From Eubacterium sp. (GTDB taxonomy: Bacteria > Bacillota > Clostridia > Oscillospirales > Ruminococcaceae), in the NCBI GenBank assembly GCA_031271685.1, contig JAISVH010000090.1, positions 1-36,908 of the forward strand: 36,908 nucleotides of DNA. Direction: 5' to 3'. Below the pieces are notes generated by a model, which made no database searches, was not told the DNA's origin, and worked only from the letters and a program-made list of their open reading frames with translations. Position numbers and translations under genes: made by a program. Positions 26,012 to 33,785 of the stretch are shown here, one piece after another (positions within the stretch are counted from its first letter, which is position 1; each line of letters starts with the position of its first letter).

Positions 26012-27196
26012 ATGAATGTGTTTTCTGACCGCATTAAAAATCTTCAGCCTTCGGTAATAAGGGAGATGTTTAAATTTACCGCTGACCCTTCGGTCATCAG
26101 TTTTTCGGCTGGAAACCCGGCGCCCGAGGCTTTTCCGCTGGAAAAAATAGCCGAGTTATCTGATGAGATTTTGCGACAAGAACCGGTAAACGCCTTGCAA
26201 TATTCAATAACCGAAGGTTATCCCAAGCTTCGCGAATGGCTGAAAAGCGACATGCTTGAAAAGGGTTTGTTTGAAGCGAATGGTGACGAGTTGGTGATAA
26301 CTTCTGGGGCGCAGCAGGTTATGGAGCTTGTAACAAAAACTATCTGCAACGAGGGTGAAACAATAATCTGTGAGGCACCCAGTTTTATAGGTTCGCTAAA
26401 TTGCTTCCGGTCTTATGGGGCTAAGCTAGTTGGGGTTTCTATGGACGACGAGGGAATAGCCCTTAAAGCTTTAGAAACGGCCCTATCTGAAAATCGGCGT
26501 TCCGCATTTATTTATCTTATTCCGAATTTTCAAAACCCAACCGGTAAAACTATGTCGCTTAAGCGACGTAAAGAAGTTTTAGAGCTAGCGTATAAATATA
26601 ACGTGATAATTTTGGAGGATAATCCGTATGGTGAACTGCGCTTTGCCGGGGTGGACCTGCCTTCAATAAAATCCATGGATAAAAAAGGTATGGTTATCTA
26701 TGCCGGCACATTTTCAAAGACACTGGCACCCGGCCTTAGGGTGGGATATATGATCGGACCTGAAAATATCGTAAACAAAGCGGTGGCAGCAATGCAGGTA
26801 TCTACCGTGCATACCAATATTTGGGCGCAAATGCTAGTTTATCGCTTTTTGACAAAAGTTGATTTTAATGAGCATATTGAAAAATTAAGGGAAATATATA
26901 AAAGAAAATGCGATCTTATGTTAAACAGCCTTAAATTTTCCATGCCGCTGTCGATAGGTTTTACGGAACCGGAAGGAGGGTTGTTTATTTGGGGAACGCT
27001 GCCATATGGCGACCTTGCGTCTTTTTGCCGCGCCGCGTTGGATAAAAAGGTGGCAATAGTCCCCGGCAACGCTTTTTTAGTGGACGAGCGCGAAAAGTCA
27101 TTGTCTTTTCGGCTTAATTTTTCCACTCCAAGTGAAGAGCAGATCGAAAAAGGAGTAGAAATATTGGCTGAAGTTACAAAAAAATACTATAATTAA
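26012..27196 (+). CDS. PLP-dependent aminotransferase class I/II (2-aminoadipate aminotransferase-like)
   Basis: 'VISFSAGNPAPEAFP', 'YLIPNFQNPTGKTMSLKRRKEVLELA', 'YAGTFSKTLAPGLRVGYMIGP'; ATG at 26012 with AAAGGA RBS; upstream extension overlaps the motif cluster. Confidence 0.92.
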   Translation: MNVFSDRIKNLQPSVIREMFKFTADPSVISFSAGNPAPEAFPLEKIAELSDEILRQEPVNALQYSITEGYPKLREWLKSDMLEKGLFEANGDELVITSGAQQVMELVTKTICNEGETIICEAPSFIGSLNCFRSYGAKLVGVSMDDEGIALKALETALSENRRSAFIYLIPNFQNPTGKTMSLKRRKEVLELAYKYNVIILEDNPYGELRFAGVDLPSIKSMDKKGMVIYAGTFSKTLAPGLRVGYMIGPENIVNKAVAAMQVSTVHTNIWAQMLVYRFLTKVDFNEHIEKLREIYKRKCDLMLNSLKFSMPLSIGFTEPEGGLFIWGTLPYGDLASFCRAALDKKVAIVPGNAFLVDEREKSLSFRLNFSTPSEEQIEKGVEILAEVTKKYYN

Positions 27197-27214
27197 TAAT
27201 TGGAGAAAATAAAA

Positions 27215-28249
27215 ATGCCCGAACAGACCTTGCAAGCTATGCAAAAAGAACAAAAGAAACGCTCGTTAAGCGGGATACAGCCGACAAATACGCCGCACCT
27301 AGGAAATTATCTGGGGGCAATGAAAAACTGGGTGACGTTGGCCGAAAAATTTGACGCTCTGTATTTTATTGCGGATTTGCACTCAATAACTCTAAGAATG
27401 GAACCGGCGGCGCTCAGAAAGCAAACTTTTGAGAGTTTTGTGCTGTTGTTGGCAATGGGGATAGACCCTGAAAAATCAGTAGTGTTCGTGCAAAGCAGTG
27501 TGTCCGCTCATTCCGAGCTTTGTTGGCTGCTGAACTGTTATACACAATATGGGGAGTTATCGCGGATGACTCAATTTAAAGATAAGTCCCAAAAATATCC
27601 CGAAAACATTAATGCGGGTCTGTTCACCTATCCTGTGCTTATGGCTTCGGATATTCTTCTTTATCAGGCAGATTTCGTACCCGTCGGAGCGGATCAAAAA
27701 CAGCACATTGAAATTGCGCGCGACATAGCTATGAGGTTTAACGGAGCCTATAGCGAAACGTTTAAGCTGCCGGAACCTTATTTTACCAAAAGCACTGCAA
27801 AAATTATGTCACTGTCTGAACCGTTGAAAAAAATGTCTAAATCTGATCAAAACCTAAACGCAACGGTGTTTGTGCTAGACGATCGTGACACGATAATTAA
27901 AAAATTTAAGCGCGCCGTAACCGACAGCGAAGCTGATATTAGCTATCACGAAGAGGACAAAGGCAAAGCCGGGATAAACAATCTTATTTCGGTTTATTGT
28001 GCTATGACTAAAAAAACTGTAGCCGAGACCGAACATGAATGGCAGGGGAAGGGGTACGGCGATTTTAAGATCGCCGTGGGCGAGCTTGTCGCTGACGGTC
28101 TTAAAGGCATACAGCAGCGTTACCAAGAGCTAAGCGCTGATAAAGAATATATCTCGTCTTGTATGAAAAAAGGGGCTGAAAGAGCAGCCTCAATAGCACA
28201 TAGGACGCTGAAAAAAGCACAAAAAAAGATAGGATTATTTCAGGTTTAA
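27215..28249 (+). CDS. trpS: Tryptophanyl-tRNA synthetase
   Basis: 'SGIQPTNTPHLGNYLGAMKNW', 'PVGADQKQHIEIARDIAMRFN', 'LKKMSKSDQN'; ATG at 27215 after GGAGAAA. Confidence 0.96.
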   Translation: MPEQTLQAMQKEQKKRSLSGIQPTNTPHLGNYLGAMKNWVTLAEKFDALYFIADLHSITLRMEPAALRKQTFESFVLLLAMGIDPEKSVVFVQSSVSAHSELCWLLNCYTQYGELSRMTQFKDKSQKYPENINAGLFTYPVLMASDILLYQADFVPVGADQKQHIEIARDIAMRFNGAYSETFKLPEPYFTKSTAKIMSLSEPLKKMSKSDQNLNATVFVLDDRDTIIKKFKRAVTDSEADISYHEEDKGKAGINNLISVYCAMTKKTVAETEHEWQGKGYGDFKIAVGELVADGLKGIQQRYQELSADKEYISSCMKKGAERAASIAHRTLKKAQKKIGLFQV

Positions 28250-28412
28250 TATTTTACATCTGTTTAGGTTGTAGCCATAGGCGGTGAGAAACAGGGCAAT
28301 TTGAGCAAATATACTTTCCGAGCGGCTTTGCCGCTTGGTTTCAATAGTTTATTTGAGGATTAAATATATGCGGTTTTGCGGAAATTATTGTTTATTTTCA
28401 GATGGATTTTTA

Positions 28413-28456
28413 CCAAAAAATATTACCAACCCTAAAAGGTTGGTAATATTTTTTGG
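28413..28456 (-). terminator. Intrinsic terminator downstream of tRNA-Thr
   Basis: Perfect 19-bp inverted repeat CCAAAAAATATTACCAACC-CTAAAA-GGTTGGTAATATTTTTTGG abutting the tRNA 3' end. Confidence 0.8.
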
Positions 28457-28528
28457 AGCTACTGGTCGGAATCGAACCGACAACCTGCTCATTACGAGTG
28501 AGCCGCTCTGCCATTGAGCCACAGTAGC
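28457..28528 (-). tRNA. tRNA-Thr, anticodon CGT
   Basis: Reverse complement GCTACTGTGGCTCAATGGCAGAGCGGCTCACTCGTAATGAGCAGGTTGTCGGTTCGATTCCGACCAGTAGCT folds as a cloverleaf; anticodon loop CTCGTAA. Confidence 0.95.
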
Positions 28529-28656
28529 AAGGCAGTTAAAATATCGTATTTTTTTAATTTATTAAAACATCTGCGGCTTTGCCGCAGTTCGCCTCTTTAA
28601 GCGGCTAGCTTAAACATGGAATTCACTTCCATATTTACGCAATTTGCTATAAAAGG

Positions 28657-28685
28657 TTGCAAAAAGCAGATTCTTGTGATATACT
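28657..28685 (+). promoter_or_regulatory. Sigma-A-type promoter TTGCAA-17 nt-TATACT
   Basis: TTGCAA 28657-28662, TATACT 28680-28685. Confidence 0.55.
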
Positions 28686-28808
28686 GAAACTATAAGTATG
28701 TTTTACACAGGCCTGTTCTTTGAGTACAAGCCGTAACATATTATATCTTACAACATATTTTTTCTTTTGTCAAGTCGGGAGTGATAGTTTATCGAACTTA
28801 AAACAAAG

Positions 28809-30152
28809 TTGTCGGGATGGGTTTTAAAAGCGGTTTGTTTTGTAATTGCCGCTTTTGTGTTGTTGATGTTGTTTTTTTCCCTGTCTTTTTCTTTGGGATC
28901 AGACGCTCCGTCGTTTTTCGGGCAAAATATCTTTATTGTTAAAACCGATAAATTTTTAGAAGTTGCGGACATTTCAAAAGGTGAAGCTGTAATATCTGAA
29001 AAAGTCGATTTTCGGGAAATTCAGGCGGGGAACACCGTAATTTATCAAAATTCCGAAAAACAATCAGGGCTTGCGGTAATACATACCTCAAGCTTGTCCG
29101 AGGGAGTTTATTCATTCACGGCCGAAAGCGACCGAGGAACCGCCATTATACTTTCTCAAGGACAAATAGTTGGCAAGGTGACAAAACAGGATAAGATTTT
29201 GGGCCTGCTGATAAGCTTTGCAATGTCGCCGTCTGGGGTGTTGGTAATGGCAATAATGCCTTGCGGCTTAGTCGTCGTCTTTGAATTCATTAAATACATC
29301 TCCGCTAAAACAGCAGCCGCTAAAAGTGTTCGTCCAGTGAAAAAACAGGATGAAATACCAACCTTTATTCCTCGGCAAAAAAACGCCGCTGTTATTGACG
29401 CTTATACAAGCAACCTTCCTTCCCAAGACGACTATGATATGGAGGAAGAAATAAGAAGGAGAGGACCCGCGTTTAAAGCAAGCGAGCTTATGGGTATTGA
29501 CGAGCCGTCTGCAAATCGCGCTCCTCCCCTTTATCAGTCGGGCAAACGAAAAGAATCTGAGGTTAAAGCCTCGGAAAAACCAATAAAAACCTATCCTGTA
29601 TCTCAAAAAAGGCTTAATGAGGTTATTGCCGAAACTAAAAAAGAACAGATTCTCAAAAGAGGGATAGCGTTGTCTGATTCGGCTGCTAATATTAATGTGA
29701 TATCGGATTCAGCCGCACTTAAAGAACCGGAAATTCCCACGGTGGTTGCCGCGCCGCCAGTGTTTTCAGAAAACAAAGCGGCAAAAAACGTCGGCCGGCC
29801 GGCAGACACGCCGCCTTCCGCTTCTGAGGCCACGCCTTTGCAGCTAAGAAGCGCACGTTCGGCAAATGCCGCCATCCCATCCGTTGAAAACAGTCCGCGC
29901 ATCGTTCCGTCTAAAACGGCGGAGATTGACAATGTTAAAGTGTTCCCAGCCGCTAAAACCGACAATGTCAAAGTATTTTCATACTCAAACAACGAAAGGG
30001 GCAGATTGTTCCCTTCAAAAAAGCAGCCGCCCGCTTCAAACGCGACTAGCTCCATTCCTCGACTGGACCAGATTTTAAGCGGAGAGCAGGAAAATGACAG
30101 CGCCCGTTATAACATAGAGGATATTTTAAGCTCACTTGAAAAGAGGTCTTAA
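28809..30152 (+). CDS. Signal peptidase I (SipW-like)-fold membrane protein lacking the catalytic Ser, with long disordered cytosolic tail
   Basis: Two TM segments flank 'NIFIVKTDKFLEVADISKGEAVISEKVDFREIQAGNTVIYQ...AVIHTSSL...AESDRGTAIILSQGQIVGKV', which follows the SipW layout without SGSMEP; start assigned at TTG, uncertain. Confidence 0.65.
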   Translation: MSGWVLKAVCFVIAAFVLLMLFFSLSFSLGSDAPSFFGQNIFIVKTDKFLEVADISKGEAVISEKVDFREIQAGNTVIYQNSEKQSGLAVIHTSSLSEGVYSFTAESDRGTAIILSQGQIVGKVTKQDKILGLLISFAMSPSGVLVMAIMPCGLVVVFEFIKYISAKTAAAKSVRPVKKQDEIPTFIPRQKNAAVIDAYTSNLPSQDDYDMEEEIRRRGPAFKASELMGIDEPSANRAPPLYQSGKRKESEVKASEKPIKTYPVSQKRLNEVIAETKKEQILKRGIALSDSAANINVISDSAALKEPEIPTVVAAPPVFSENKAAKNVGRPADTPPSASEATPLQLRSARSANAAIPSVENSPRIVPSKTAEIDNVKVFPAAKTDNVKVFSYSNNERGRLFPSKKQPPASNATSSIPRLDQILSGEQENDSARYNIEDILSSLEKRS

Positions 30153-30186
30153 AGCTTGTGTTCGGCGCTATTTCTGTGATATTGAA

Positions 30187-30321
30187 TTAAGGCAACACCG
30201 CACAACTTACGCTTAACGGCTTGGAGCAAAAAACACTTGCGTATTTTTTGCCAAACTCCGTTAATTTTGCCTTAAATATCAGAGGATATGTTTGTTTTAA
30301 TATTGTCTTTCGTCGAAAAAA
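30187..30321 (+). repeat. 5' part of a family A MITE-like element
   Basis: TTAAGGCAACACCGCACAACTTACGCTTAACGGCTTG...TTAAATATCAGAGGATAT parallels 19211-19345; right terminus missing. Confidence 0.65.
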
Positions 30322-30338
30322 TTTACTATAATTCTTGC

Positions 30339-30374
30339 TAAAACACTGGAAGTGGCTATGCTGCAGATGTTTTA
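30339..30374. repeat. Repeat family B head copy
   Basis: TAAAACACTGGAAGTGGCTATGCTGCAGATGTTTTA, imperfect palindrome matching the 24684 head in reverse. Confidence 0.55.
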
Positions 30375-30426
30375 AAAAGCTTATTTGGGCTCACGTCATA
30401 TCAAATTGTGCGCTCGGGAGGTAAAA

Positions 30427-31782
30427 ATGTCGATTCGCATAACTTTAAAAAGAAAGCTTAAGTCGTCGGTTGCCGCATTTATGGCCTTGATGGCGCTTTT
30501 TGCCGCAATGCCGGTTTCACAATATACATTATATGCCGAGCGGGACTATGAGGCCGAAATAGAAAAGCTGAACCAGGAAATCGAAGATGCTAAAGAGCGC
30601 CAAAAAAAGCGAAACGAACTTATAAGCAAATACATGGACGATGTGAGCAAGCAGGAGGATCTGCAGCGCCTAGTTCAGGAGCAGGTCAATGAGATAGAGG
30701 CTAAAGTTGAAAAACAAAACAGCCTTATTGACGCCAAGCAAAACGACATAGAAAGAAAAATTGCCGGACTTGACCATCTTCAAGCACAAATAGCAGACCG
30801 CAAGGAAGCAATTAAGGACAAGCGAGCCGTTATCAAACAAAAAGAGCAAAAAAACAGCGAGAATATAAAGCAGTTCGGAGAGATAGTCAAGTCCATGTAC
30901 ATGAACGAAACCGTTGATCCGTTATCGCAGCTTATGGGTTCATCAGACTTTTTCGACTTGTTGGTGCGCACTGAGATGCTTGAGAATGTTGGCGAGAAAA
31001 ATCTTGAGTTTATGAATGGGCTATTGGCCGAAATAGATAACCAAAAAAATCTTATATCACAGCTTGAAGGCGACATTTTAAAGCTTGAAGGAGACATAGC
31101 TCAGGCCGAAGCCGAAAAGTTAAGGCTTGAGGAGGATAAAATAAAGCTTAACCGGGAATATGGGCTGCTCGAGCAAGAAATGAATGCGGAATACAACGAG
31201 TTATACGGGGTTATCTCACAAAAAGAGCTGCTTAAAAACAGCATAAGTATAAAAAAACGCGAAAACGCCGAAGACGCCGAATTGCAAGAAGAAGCCAACC
31301 GCATGGTCGCCGAATTGATAAGGCAGCAAGCCCGTGCTAACCAAGGCTTGCCGATATTCTCGTCCGATGATTTTCTTTGGCCGCTCAACTCTAATTTTCA
31401 GATGATAACGACCTATTTCGGTTATGATGCCTGGCGCGGAGGCAATCACTATGGCATTGACGTGGGCAACGGCGGCATCGGCGGGGCGAACATATATGCA
31501 GTGCAATCAGGCACTGTGCTGCTTGCTTATAACAACGGCGGATGGAACGGCGGATACGGCAATTATGTTGTCATAGACCACGGAGACGGGATCACAACAC
31601 TTTACGCCCATGCCAAAACGGGAAGCGTTAAAGTCGGCAAAGGACAAACCGTTGACCGAGGCCAGGTAATAGCCAGTGTCGGCTCTACCGGTTTCTCGAC
31701 CGGCAATCATCTGCATTTTGAGGTGCGTATCGATGGTGTGGCAGTAAATCCTTTTAACTATAAGTATCAGAATAAGGATTAA
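30427..31782 (+). CDS. Secreted coiled-coil M23 peptidase (murein hydrolase activator, EnvC/NlpD-like)
   Basis: Signal peptide, long coiled coil, M23 motifs 'GGNHYGIDVGNGG', 'GNYVVIDHGDGITTLYAHA', 'STGNHLHFEVRIDG'; ATG at 30427 with GGGAGG RBS. Confidence 0.92.
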   Translation: MSIRITLKRKLKSSVAAFMALMALFAAMPVSQYTLYAERDYEAEIEKLNQEIEDAKERQKKRNELISKYMDDVSKQEDLQRLVQEQVNEIEAKVEKQNSLIDAKQNDIERKIAGLDHLQAQIADRKEAIKDKRAVIKQKEQKNSENIKQFGEIVKSMYMNETVDPLSQLMGSSDFFDLLVRTEMLENVGEKNLEFMNGLLAEIDNQKNLISQLEGDILKLEGDIAQAEAEKLRLEEDKIKLNREYGLLEQEMNAEYNELYGVISQKELLKNSISIKKRENAEDAELQEEANRMVAELIRQQARANQGLPIFSSDDFLWPLNSNFQMITTYFGYDAWRGGNHYGIDVGNGGIGGANIYAVQSGTVLLAYNNGGWNGGYGNYVVIDHGDGITTLYAHAKTGSVKVGKGQTVDRGQVIASVGSTGFSTGNHLHFEVRIDGVAVNPFNYKYQNKD

Positions 31783-31850
31783 GACGTGTTCGGTAACAGG
31801 CAGCATGACCATTGGCGGAGGACGTTCCGTTATACGGCGCTAGTTTTTGC

Positions 31851-31918
31851 CTAAGGCATACCGCACAGCTCTGGCGTGCAAAGTACGTAGCCGGATTTTT
31901 TGTCAAAATTGAATTGTT
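31851..31918 (-). repeat. Terminal part of a family A MITE-like element, inverted
   Basis: TAAGGCATACCGCACAGCTCTGGCGTGCAAAGTACGTAGCCGGATTTTT matches the reverse complement of the right end of 19211-19389. Confidence 0.65.
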
Positions 31919-32097
31919 TGACGGGAAAAAATCCTAAACAATGTTTCGCCTACTGTTTGGAGCATGCGCAACAGATAGAAACTCTGCTTATAGGTGCGCG
32001 AAAAACCTAAAAAGGTCTTTTACTGCTCGGCAAACGCCAATCAAATACCCCCAAGATCAAATATGGCTTAAATTCATTCTCATAAAAATGCAATTAG

Positions 32098-33321
32098 CTA
32101 TAATATATTATTCATATATTCTTCTAAACACAATCCCGACGCTTTAATACGCTTTGCTTGGTATATCCCGATAAAACGGAAATGCCAAGGCTCAAACGAG
32201 ATACCGGTGATTTTATTTTTGCCTTTGGGGTAACGCAGAATAAAACCATATTTATGGGCATTTGCGGCAAGCCATTTAGCCTCTTTGGTATTGGCAAAAT
32301 CAACCGTTAAGTCGTCGTGATTATCATACCAGTCTGTGGTGACGATATCTATCGCTAGCCCTGCGTTATGCTCAGAAGCGCCGGGAAGCTGTATTTCCGC
32401 AAAAGTTTTTTCTTCGGCCTGTTTTCTGGTATATCCCTTGCCAACATAAAAATCAATTTGAGCATTGATGGTTTTTTGCTGCTTTTCTAACGAGCGATAG
32501 GCAGAAACCACACTAAACCGGCAGCCGGCCGAGGTTCCCGCCGCAAGCATCGACCGAGCGTAACCGGCGCAGCGATCGTCCATTTCAAAATTACCCCAAA
32601 CTTTTTTTGGTTTAACAGAATATTTTTTTGACAGAGGATTATCCGCATTTATAAGCAGATAAGCCCATTGATTGTCTGATTTATGGCTTTGAATCTTTTC
32701 TATATTGCTACCTCCGCTCATATATTGCGGCTCGGAAAGTCTTGCCCTAACCGAATAATAAACAGTTTCACTAGAGTCCGCCGTATTGTCGATAAAATTT
32801 AATTCACGCGTTGTGCCGGTATTTTTATATTTTCCTCCGGAGCTGCCGCTTTTATATATTTTATAATCATACGCACTTTCTACCTCTTCCCAAGCAATGA
32901 TATTTCCGCTAGAAGATGGGATAACGGGTAAAAGCGCCGGCTTTTCAAGCGCGTTTAGCGCGCCGGACACTAGCAAACTTTTTCTTATCACCTTGGGGCC
33001 GTTTTTAATATAACACGCCGTTACCGAGTAATAATAAACTTTATTTTTCTTAATGTTTTCATCGGTAAAATCAAGGCCTTCGGTGCGTCCTATGCTAATC
33101 AATTTCCCTCCGGGCCTATCTGTGCGAAAGACAAAATAAAACTCGGCTTTCTTTATTTTGTCCCAGGAAACAACTATGGCATTATCATTGTTTTGCTCTG
33201 TTTTTATCTCCCAATATGGCTCTTTTTCATCTTCTTTAACGGCAGCCATATTTAAATTAAGCGTTACTATTGACATAACGCCCGCCATGATCTTTAGTAT
33301 TATATGTATATGCTTTATCAT
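32098..33321 (-). CDS. VanY-like D-alanyl-D-alanine carboxypeptidase with N-terminal fibronectin type III-like repeats
   Basis: 'SAYRSLEKQQKTIN', 'GASEHNAGLAIDIVTTDW', 'FEPWHFRFIG' (M15B). Confidence 0.9.
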   Translation of the reverse strand: MIKHIHIILKIMAGVMSIVTLNLNMAAVKEDEKEPYWEIKTEQNNDNAIVVSWDKIKKAEFYFVFRTDRPGGKLISIGRTEGLDFTDENIKKNKVYYYSVTACYIKNGPKVIRKSLLVSGALNALEKPALLPVIPSSSGNIIAWEEVESAYDYKIYKSGSSGGKYKNTGTTRELNFIDNTADSSETVYYSVRARLSEPQYMSGGSNIEKIQSHKSDNQWAYLLINADNPLSKKYSVKPKKVWGNFEMDDRCAGYARSMLAAGTSAGCRFSVVSAYRSLEKQQKTINAQIDFYVGKGYTRKQAEEKTFAEIQLPGASEHNAGLAIDIVTTDWYDNHDDLTVDFANTKEAKWLAANAHKYGFILRYPKGKNKITGISFEPWHFRFIGIYQAKRIKASGLCLEEYMNNIL

Positions 33322-33325
33322 AGTG

Positions 33326-33649
33326 TTATTTTTTCTTTTTCTTGAGTATCATCATAATCACCAAAACAATCAATGCCGCCGCCGCGGGAATGACCGCGAC
33401 CTCAACGCCGGTGTCCGGATTATCGTTTATCTGAACCGTTGAATTTATATGCTGATGAATTGTCGATTCGTCAGCCAAACTGTCTTCGGACACAAGGTCG
33501 CCGGAATCCTCAGCGTCAAAAGCTTCGGGAGACTCATCCTCGTATTCAAGAGCGTTTACCCCGTTTTCGGGCGATTCGGCCGATGAGGACAGACCAAAAG
33601 CTATAATAGTCATAATCATAGCTATTGACAGCATTATCATTTTTTTCAT
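33326..33649 (-). CDS. Small secreted acidic protein with NPDTG-type cell-wall sorting signal
   Basis: N-terminal signal peptide; C-terminal 'DNPDTGVEVAVIPAAAALIVLVIMMILKKKKK'; RBS GGAGG upstream. Confidence 0.85.
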   Translation of the reverse strand: MKKMIMLSIAMIMTIIAFGLSSSAESPENGVNALEYEDESPEAFDAEDSGDLVSEDSLADESTIHQHINSTVQINDNPDTGVEVAVIPAAAALIVLVIMMILKKKKK

Positions 33650-33726
33650 ATTTTTACCTCCGACTTTTATATTTAAGAAGTCTTTATTTATAGTGTTATT
33701 GTTTCAGGCATTTAGATAAAATACTA

Positions 33727-33755
33727 TTGATTTTTATATTTATAAGTGATATACT
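33727..33755 (+). promoter_or_regulatory. Sigma-A-type promoter TTGATT-17 nt-TATACT
   Basis: TTGATT 33727-33732, TATACT 33750-33755, upstream of the phosphomutase. Confidence 0.6.
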
Positions 33756-33785
33756 TAATTATAATTATATAAGGAGAAAAAATAT

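Noticed and set aside
28335-28517. 60-aa ORF ending GATGRNRTDNLLITSEPLCH
   Set aside because: Its C-terminal half is the antisense of tRNA-Thr and its terminator hairpin; a common spurious translation of tRNA sequence.
29603-30055. 150-aa minus-strand ORF
   Set aside because: Antisense to the low-complexity tail of the 28809 gene; composition mirrors that tail.
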